Of a stretch of DNA of 11,877 nt, positions 7,815 to 11,877 are shown piece by piece. The notes beneath the pieces are model-generated. The model saw only the letters and a program-made list of their open reading frames with translations, had not been told where the DNA came from and made no database searches. The stretch's first letter is position 1; every line of letters starts with the position of its first letter. The DNA is taken from NCBI GenBank assembly GCA_020345705.1, contig CP070766.1, positions 2,298,157-2,310,033 of the forward strand, in the 5' to 3' direction. The translations under genes and the position numbers were made by a program. This stretch comes from Candidatus Zixiibacteriota bacterium (GTDB lineage Bacteria; Zixibacteria; MSB-5A5; GN15; PGXB01).

Positions 7815-9209
7815 TCATGTCACCGCCGCAACCTGACTCTTCTGATGAGCTTCGCGCTTGATGAAACGTACTGCAAAAGCAAGGGTTAACAGTCCCAGCA
7901 GGGCTCTTGAAAAAAGCAGGTTCAAACCGGCTCCGGTTTGAGCCAATAGCGGGATTAAAACCCACGCCGCAGAGAAACCTATTATCGAAGATATCATCGT
8001 AATTCTCAAATAGAGCTTATCCTCTTTAATTATCAAGAGATAGTTCGTGCCGTAACAGACTATCGTCGCCACGAACAAGGGACAGAACGCCAGTATCCTC
8101 AGGAGCATTATCGATTCCGCGTATTCGGAGCCGAAAATGATATTGACCAGCAGTTCGGCTTTCCAGAATATTATCGCCGACAGCACAAGACCGGTGCCGA
8201 TGATAATATTGCGGAAGCTCTTGTGGGACGAAAGCTGCCGGTTCAGATAAGGGAAAAAGGTCTGCGAAATGACGTAGATTATCGAGTTCAGGGCATCAAC
8301 TACCTTGGCGGCAGCTGCGTAATAGCCGACCAGAACATGATTCGTAAGAAGCCCGAGGATAAACGTCGTGGAGCTGTTATAAAGCTGGGGCAGAAAACTG
8401 GTGGCGAATATGTGAAATCCGTCGGTCATCCGATTTCTCAGATTGCTCCAGCAGGGCCAGAGAAACCGCACCCGAAATCGTTTTATTGCTATCCAGATAC
8501 CCAGTATCCCGGCCAGGATAAAACCGAGGGAATTCAGAACAGGAACATACAAAAAGTCAGACCTCTCTCTTATAACGATGAAAATCGAGACCGTGAAGAC
8601 CAGTTTGGCGGCTATACTCAACAATGTGATGTACTTCATCCGTTCCATCCCCTGGAAGAGCCAGACCGGAAAGAGAGTGTAGCCGATGACTATGCCGTAA
8701 GTGAACAGGTACAGCATCCACTCGGAGCTGAACTTGTCGACGGCGAAAACGATCAGGCACAGGACGGCAAAACCAAAAACCGTCAGTATCATTTTTATAA
8801 ACAGGACCGCGCTGAAGATCTCCGAGATTCTGTCGATGTTTTCCCGATTCACGGCGATTTCGCGGGTGGCGGAGAGGTTGAATCCGTAATCCGTGAACAT
8901 GATGAAGTACTGAATAAATGCCTGGGCAAACATCACCAGCCCGAAATTGCCGACGCCGAGTACCCGCGTCAGGTAAGGGAGGGTAATGAAAGGCAGAAGG
9001 TAGTTTATACCCTGGAGAAGCGACAGTGAGAAGAAGTTCTCAACAAGTTTTTTCTTCTTGCCGTCTTTATAGGTGTCACGAATTCTCTGGAAAAAACCGG
9101 GTTCGGTGATATCAGAGAGTCTTCTAAGATCCGTCTCGTCCATGAGAACCTGGAATGCATCCTGCCCGGAGCGCGGGACAAATCGCCCGCGGCTCACGAT
9201 TTTTCTCAA
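7815..9209 (-). CDS. Wzx-type polysaccharide flippase (MOP superfamily)
   Basis: This membrane protein has about twelve to fourteen segments. The family signature lies at about 56-119 of the long form: ENFFSLSLLQGINYLLPF, then TLPYLTRVLGVGNFG, then FTDYGFNLSATREIA. It would move lipid-linked repeat units from the cytoplasmic to the periplasmic face for Wzy. The longest frame starts at a TTG (9209). A GTG at 9197 and an ATG at 9143 are alternatives. The ATG gives a 442-residue protein whose N-terminus fits the family better, with a weak CAGG site 6-7 nt upstream. The long start would add 22 basic/polar residues. It is the first polysaccharide gene after a 217-bp gap that holds a candidate promoter. 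Confidence 0.9.
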   Translation of the reverse strand: MRKIVSRGRFVPRSGQDAFQVLMDETDLRRLSDITEPGFFQRIRDTYKDGKKKKLVENFFSLSLLQGINYLLPFITLPYLTRVLGVGNFGLVMFAQAFIQYFIMFTDYGFNLSATREIAVNRENIDRISEIFSAVLFIKMILTVFGFAVLCLIVFAVDKFSSEWMLYLFTYGIVIGYTLFPVWLFQGMERMKYITLLSIAAKLVFTVSIFIVIRERSDFLYVPVLNSLGFILAGILGIWIAIKRFRVRFLWPCWSNLRNRMTDGFHIFATSFLPQLYNSSTTFILGLLTNHVLVGYYAAAAKVVDALNSIIYVISQTFFPYLNRQLSSHKSFRNIIIGTGLVLSAIIFWKAELLVNIIFGSEYAESIMLLRILAFCPLFVATIVCYGTNYLLIIKEDKLYLRITMISSIIGFSAAWVLIPLLAQTGAGLNLLFSRALLGLLTLAFAVRFIKREAHQKSQVAAVT

Positions 9210-9319
9210 AAACTGTTCCGGCCACCTGTTGTATGATGATTATTCCCGGCGCTGCATCGGCCCCTTTTCATAACACCATCTTTCAGAGTCAGCTCTAACT
9301 TCCCTGTTTTAACGTTGTT

Positions 9320-9349
9320 ATAAGATGCAATTATTCCCTCCAAAGTCAA
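9320..9349 (-). promoter_or_regulatory. Candidate sigma70-like promoter for the flippase operon
   Basis: Read on the - strand, TTGACT (9349-9344) and TCTTAT (9325-9320) are 18 nt apart, 5/6 and 4/6 matches to the -35 and -10 consensus. It lies in the 217-bp gap between the TPR gene and the flippase gene and points at the flippase, leaving a leader of about 100-170 nt. No clear terminator for the TPR gene is visible in this gap. Confidence 0.4.
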
Positions 9350-9426
9350 CTAAAATCAGAGGTTACCCATCGGAGCGACTGACGCCCACAGGTGAAATCT
9401 GCGACGGGTCGGATGATTCAGCGATC

Positions 9427-10290
9427 TTACTCGCCAAGCTCCGATTCGAGAGCGGCGATTACTGAATCAAGGTTGTACGCCCTGGGCGTCTCGGCCTGGT
9501 ACCTCTTATAAATCTCGAGCGCTTCACGCTTTTTTGCGACGTCATTCCGGCTGCTGAGAATCTGGGCGAGGTTTATCCAGACCGGGATATTTTCGGGATT
9601 CACCGCCAGGCTCTTGCGGAAGAATTCCTCAGCCTTGTCAAATCTTTCGAGATTGATGTAATTGACCGCTATGTTGGCGAATCCCTCGGATGAAGGACCG
9701 AGATTCTTTTCGGCCAGCAGAAGCACCTGATTTGACTGCTCGAACTGACCCATCTGCGACAGGGTTGTAGCCAGGGGCAAATAATAGCTCTTATCGTCGG
9801 GGTCGTCATCGATAAGCAGCCTGTAGTACTTCACGGCCATGTCCGGGTCGTTTTTTCGATAGTACAATTCCGCCAGCACAGGCCAGTACATTTTCTCGTT
9901 GTCGCCCGTTACCACCATAACGGCGATGGCATTTATGGCGCAGTCGTAATCGCCGTATATAGGACAGAGCTCAACAAGCTCTTTGTTGATGTCCCGGTCC
10001 CGCGGGCTGTAAACTCTGGCCCGCCTGAAATAGTAGTAGGCCGAGTCAATCAAATCGAATCTCTTATAACTTATAGCCAGGTAGTAAAGAAGGTCTCTGT
10101 CGGAAGGTTTCTGTTCAAGCGCTTCTTTGAAGAGGTTTATGGCCGTGTTGAAATCGCCGGAGTCAAGGGCCTGCCTCCCGGCCTGCAGCAGAGCACCGGT
10201 ATCTTTTGTTTCCTTGCCGCATTGTACCGCGAATACCAGACAGAACAGAGCCGCTGAGAAGAGCAAAAATCTGACGGGCGTTCCATTCAT
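9427..10290 (-). CDS. Exported TPR-repeat protein
   Basis: This 287-residue protein opens with a short basic stretch and a hydrophobic segment (about 7-22), then AVQC at 21-24 and a polar region. Cys24 could be a lipidated residue, but Gln at -1 is not a usual lipobox residue, so a simple signal peptide or anchor is equally possible. From about residue 32 to 270 there are six or seven TPR units of roughly 34 residues, for example ALDSGDFNTAINLFKEAL (41-58), YKRFDLIDSAYYYFRRA (75-91) and YINLERFDKAEEFFRKSL (211-228). TPR arrays hold protein partners together. Such proteins often sit beside envelope polysaccharide loci, but no specific partner is shown. The start ATG has AGG about 5 nt upstream. 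It lies on the same strand as the polysaccharide genes, separated from them by 217 bp. Confidence 0.85.
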   Translation of the reverse strand: MNGTPVRFLLFSAALFCLVFAVQCGKETKDTGALLQAGRQALDSGDFNTAINLFKEALEQKPSDRDLLYYLAISYKRFDLIDSAYYYFRRARVYSPRDRDINKELVELCPIYGDYDCAINAIAVMVVTGDNEKMYWPVLAELYYRKNDPDMAVKYYRLLIDDDPDDKSYYLPLATTLSQMGQFEQSNQVLLLAEKNLGPSSEGFANIAVNYINLERFDKAEEFFRKSLAVNPENIPVWINLAQILSSRNDVAKKREALEIYKRYQAETPRAYNLDSVIAALESELGE

Positions 10291-10303
10291 ACCTGCCTAT
10301 GGT

Positions 10304-10322
10304 AATCAAAAGTGATTTGATT
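10304..10322. promoter_or_regulatory. 19-bp palindrome in the divergent promoter region
   Basis: Perfect 7-bp arms AATCAAA and TTTGATT flank AGTGA. The palindrome lies 13 bp upstream of the TPR gene start and about 30 bp before the likely start of the divergent broken gene. On the - strand its arms fall in the 17-nt spacer of a possible promoter, TTGAAA (10325-10320 region) and TACCAT, whose start point would be at or very near the ATG. It looks like an operator for a dimeric regulator; no particular regulator can be named. Confidence 0.35.
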
Positions 10323-10352
10323 TTCAAGTCAGTTCGCCTTTTCTTGCGGCTC

Positions 10353-10720
10353 ATGACGAAAATGCTCGTGGCGGTCTTGCCGGTTCTGCTCTCGCTCGCT
10401 CAGAATCCTGCGCGGATAAAGGATTTGCCCGACAAGGGGAGTGTAATGGCCGTTTACTTCCATCTGGCCGCGATCGGGCACAACATCGAATTTAATGAAA
10501 AATACCTCCGGAACTGCCTGAATAGCCATACCGATTACTACCTGTGGTCAAAGGGTGGGCTTTTGATTTTGTATATCCTGACAGCGAGCTCAGCTTTCCT
10601 GAACTGAGAGAGCGTCTGGCCGGGGGGCCGTATAGTCAGGTTCTTTACGTGAAAGCTGAGGCGGAATTCAAAACGCGTCGGTACCGCCTGTTACGGGAGA
10701 CAGTCCCGGACCGAACATGA
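10353..10720 (+). pseudogene. Frameshifted gene for a small exported protein
   Basis: The frame from ATG 10353 (or upstream ATG 10299) encodes a hydrophobic export signal, MTKMLVAVLPVLLSLAQN, with a plausible cleavage after SLA, then a soluble region ending YYLWSKGG. After this the frame turns into hydrophobic residues of unlikely coding character and stops at 10607. The -1 frame from 10559 continues as a natural-looking protein, AFDFVYPDSELSFPELRERL, up to a TGA at 10718-10720. Restoring one G in the GGGTGGG tract (10553-10559) would join them into about 122 residues. I do not recognise the family. The start at 10353 is preferred because 10299 would leave only 8 bp to the divergent TPR gene. 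Either the gene is inactivated or the base was lost in sequencing. Confidence 0.6.
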
Positions 10721-11010
10721 AATATCCGGGCGTACCGAAAATGAAGCTCAGTGTGAGCTTCGGCGATGAGGGTGTCGGAAAGGCGATTGCGTTTGCCGAA
10801 CAGGGTTACAGGCAATATTTGCTGAAAGATCATCAAACCGCCAGAGACTTGTTTTATATGGCCCTTGCCTGTGACTCCGCTCAAGGGGCCGTTCATCAGT
10901 ATTTGTCCAGAGTGACATCAGGCAAACTAGCCGAACTGCATCTCAGGAAATCGTCCGAATTGGGTTTCTATCGGGCGATCCACGAAATCGCCACTGGCGA
11001 TAACGATTGA
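10717..11010 (+). CDS. Small helical-repeat (TPR-like) protein, possibly the 3' part of the broken gene
   Basis: This is a 97-residue, predicted soluble, all-helical ORF. Residues 21-56 (GKAIAFAEQGYRQYL... followed by ARDLFYMALACDS) have the small/large residue spacing of one TPR unit, and a second, weaker helical pair follows (about 57-90). Its ATG overlaps the TGA of the preceding frame (ATGA), which allows translational coupling, but there is no strong ribosome site. It is in yet another frame than the two upstream pieces, so it may instead be the C-terminal part of a single gene carrying two frameshifts. It ends just before the promoter of the regulator gene. I cannot assign a function. 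Confidence 0.55.
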   Translation: MKYPGVPKMKLSVSFGDEGVGKAIAFAEQGYRQYLLKDHQTARDLFYMALACDSAQGAVHQYLSRVTSGKLAELHLRKSSELGFYRAIHEIATGDND

Positions 11011-11030
11011 AAAAGTATCTTGCCCCCAAA

Positions 11031-11069
11031 AATAAATTTATTGACAATCTGGTAATACAACGTAATAAT
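11031..11069 (+). promoter_or_regulatory. Sigma70-like promoter with operator-like repeats for the regulator-znuA operon
   Basis: TTGACA (11041-11046) is a perfect -35. AATAAT lies 17 nt later (11064-11069), or TAATAA at 16 nt. A perfect 12-bp palindrome AATAAATTTATT (11031-11042) touches the -35. GTAATA occurs twice in tandem, exactly 10 bp apart (11052 and 11062), across the spacer and -10. Arms AAAGTATC (11012-11019) and GATACTTT (11078-11085) bracket the whole region. One-turn spaced repeats are how RHH dimers often bind DNA, so self-regulation is plausible. The likely transcription start is near 11076. Confidence 0.55.
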
Positions 11070-11114
11070 TGAAAATTGATACTTTCGTTTTTTTTAGTAG
11101 AGGAAATTCGACCA

Positions 11115-11390
11115 ATGAGCAGGAATAAGACAGAAATCGTGACTTTCAAGGCTGATGAATCACTTATCGAGGCATTGAAAGTTGTGCCGAACCGCTCCGA
11201 GTTTATTCGCGCATCTGTGATGCGGGCGCTGCAGTCGGTTTGCCCTCTGTGCCGGGGGACGGGGACGCTAACGCCGGGCCAGAAGACCCACTGGCAAGAC
11301 CTTGCGCTCGATCATGAAATCAGAGAGTGCGGCGATTGTCATGAATTGCATATCGTCTGCTCGCGGGAGCCGCAAGAAAAGCGGCCCTGA
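11115..11390 (+). CDS. RHH (CopG/MetJ-like) regulator with C-terminal zinc ribbon
   Basis: This is a 91-residue protein in two parts. Residues 6-40 have the ribbon-helix-helix pattern: strand EIVTFKA, helix SLIEALKVV, turn PNRSE and helix FIRASVMRALQ. Such domains dimerise and put the strand pair in the DNA major groove. Residues 43-82 are metal-binding in character: C43 and C46 in CPLCRGTG, C72 and C75 in CGDC, plus H59, H67, H76, H79 and C82. Two CxxC pairs make one zinc ribbon; the extra His/Cys could form a second, sensing site. The start at 11115 has AGAGGA about 10 nt upstream; an in-frame TTG at 11076 lies at the likely transcription start and is rejected. The stop is 26 bp from the ZnuA-like gene. 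I infer a metal-responsive, probably zinc-responsive, repressor of this operon. I know of no characterised protein with exactly this layout. Confidence 0.8.
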   Translation: MSRNKTEIVTFKADESLIEALKVVPNRSEFIRASVMRALQSVCPLCRGTGTLTPGQKTHWQDLALDHEIRECGDCHELHIVCSREPQEKRP

Positions 11391-11416
11391 TACAGCATAG
11401 GGGCCGTCACAGAATT

Positions 11417-11877
11417 ATGAGAAGATATTTCTATTATTTCAAGAGTGCCGCCATTGTTTGCCTGATTGGCTCGGTGATCGCTGTCGGGTCTCCGATGGTA
11501 TATGCCCGGGCAGACCAGGCTCCCATCAAGGCCTTTGTAAGTATTCCACCTCAGGCTTACTTCGTCGAAAGAATCAGCGGCGAGGATGTGGAAGTACAGG
11601 TCATGGTCGGGCCGGGGCAGTCTCCGGCGACTTATGAACCGGATCCTCGGCAAATGACTCTTCTTTCGCATTCGGATGTTTATTTCACGATTGACATGCC
11701 CTTCGAACGGCAGCTGGTCAAGAAGATGGCCCGTTTCTCAGAGAGACTTTACATCCCCGACACGCGAGCGGGGGTGCGCCTGCGGGAGATGGGAAAATCG
11801 GAAGAGCATTCGGACCACGATCACGGGCTGATGGACCCGCATATGTGGCTCGATCCGATGAATGTTAAAATACTCTC
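11417..11877 (+). CDS. znuA: ZnuA-like metal ABC transporter substrate-binding protein (partial)
   Basis: The window ends after 153 codons, roughly half of a usual cluster A-I binding protein of about 300 residues. A signal peptide covers 1-30, with likely cleavage after VYA. FVSIPPQAYFVERISG (40-55) and GQSPATYEPDPRQM (67-80) match the N-terminal lobe. A short His/Asp-rich stretch, HSDHDHG (131-137), precedes PHMWLDP (141-147), which carries the conserved metal ligand His142. These proteins capture Zn2+ (or Mn2+) in the periplasm for an ABC importer whose permease and ATPase genes would lie beyond the edge. At the usual first ligand, PHxxEP, this protein has Ala71 in place of His. Zinc is favoured by the His-rich loop and the zinc-ribbon regulator next door. 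There is no strong ribosome site, so coupling to the upstream gene is likely. Confidence 0.88.
   Translation, partial: MRRYFYYFKSAAIVCLIGSVIAVGSPMVYARADQAPIKAFVSIPPQAYFVERISGEDVEVQVMVGPGQSPATYEPDPRQMTLLSHSDVYFTIDMPFERQLVKKMARFSERLYIPDTRAGVRLREMGKSEEHSDHDHGLMDPHMWLDPMNVKIL

Noticed and set aside
8223..9029. A 268-codon open frame on the + strand opposite the flippase gene.
   Set aside because: The residues are highly polar with many Gln, Arg and Glu, no domain is recognisable, and the opposite strand carries a clear Wzx-type flippase. It is a shadow frame.
9206..9271. A 21-codon ORF on the - strand upstream of the flippase gene, whose TGA overlaps the candidate TTG start.
   Set aside because: There is no clear ribosome site and the composition is unremarkable; ORFs this short occur by chance. 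It depends on the TTG start, which is itself doubtful.
11012..11095. AAAGTATC/GATACTTT followed by T8 as a rho-independent terminator of the upstream gene.
   Set aside because: The loop would be 58 nt, the stem is only 8 bp and AT-rich, and the promoter lies between the arms. A regulatory role is more likely than termination.
11366..11390. GCCGC/GCGGC hairpin at the end of the regulator gene as a terminator before the ZnuA-like gene.
   Set aside because: It is a 5-bp stem within the coding region with no T-tract, and the 26-bp gap favours co-transcription.
1..11877. CRISPR arrays, tRNA or rRNA genes, and insertion sequences.
   Set aside because: I saw no regularly spaced direct repeats, no tRNA-like cloverleaf with conserved T-arm, no rRNA sequence and no transposase reading frame.

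Overview
This is a bacterial window of intermediate base composition. Envelope genes dominate: polysaccharide assembly, predicted exported proteins and a zinc/manganese-type uptake system. That fits a Gram-negative, polysaccharide-coated organism. Nothing in the sequence fixes the phylum; an uncultured lineage outside the well-studied proteobacteria is possible, but that is a guess.

Layout. The left edge (1-536, + strand) holds the last codons of an unknown gene, followed directly by a small protein with a PD-(D/E)XK nuclease-like core. A 54-bp double-hairpin element bounded by GTAG tetranucleotides (547-600) lies where this gene meets the polysaccharide locus tail to tail. From 9209 down to 600 all genes run on the - strand as a surface polysaccharide (O-antigen, capsule or exopolysaccharide) locus. 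In transcription order they are: a Wzx-type flippase, an ATP-grasp enzyme, a GT4 glycosyltransferase, a Wzy/O-antigen ligase-like membrane protein, a second GT4 enzyme, a 212-bp gap, a third GT4 enzyme and a Wzz-type chain-length protein. Overlaps of 20, 4 and 14 bp tie the middle genes into one operon. Upstream on the same strand (9427-10290) is a TPR-repeat protein with an N-terminal export signal.

The right part (+ strand) begins with a damaged exported-protein gene, about 10353-10720, whose frame is broken near a G-rich tract, followed by a short helical-repeat ORF (10717-11010). After a good sigma70-like promoter comes a 91-residue protein that joins a ribbon-helix-helix DNA-binding domain to a Cys/His-rich zinc-ribbon. 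Its stop codon is 26 bp before the start of a ZnuA-like metal-binding protein that runs off the window.

How the genes work together. The three glycosyltransferases would build a lipid-linked repeat unit on the cytoplasmic face, the flippase would move it across the membrane, the Wzy-like protein would polymerise or ligate it, and the Wzz-like protein would set chain length. The ATP-grasp enzyme could add an amide- or ester-linked substituent to the sugar or its precursor. The most intriguing part is the right edge, where a small RHH/zinc-ribbon protein is placed like a metal-responsive repressor of a zinc uptake operon. This is inference from domain content and position.
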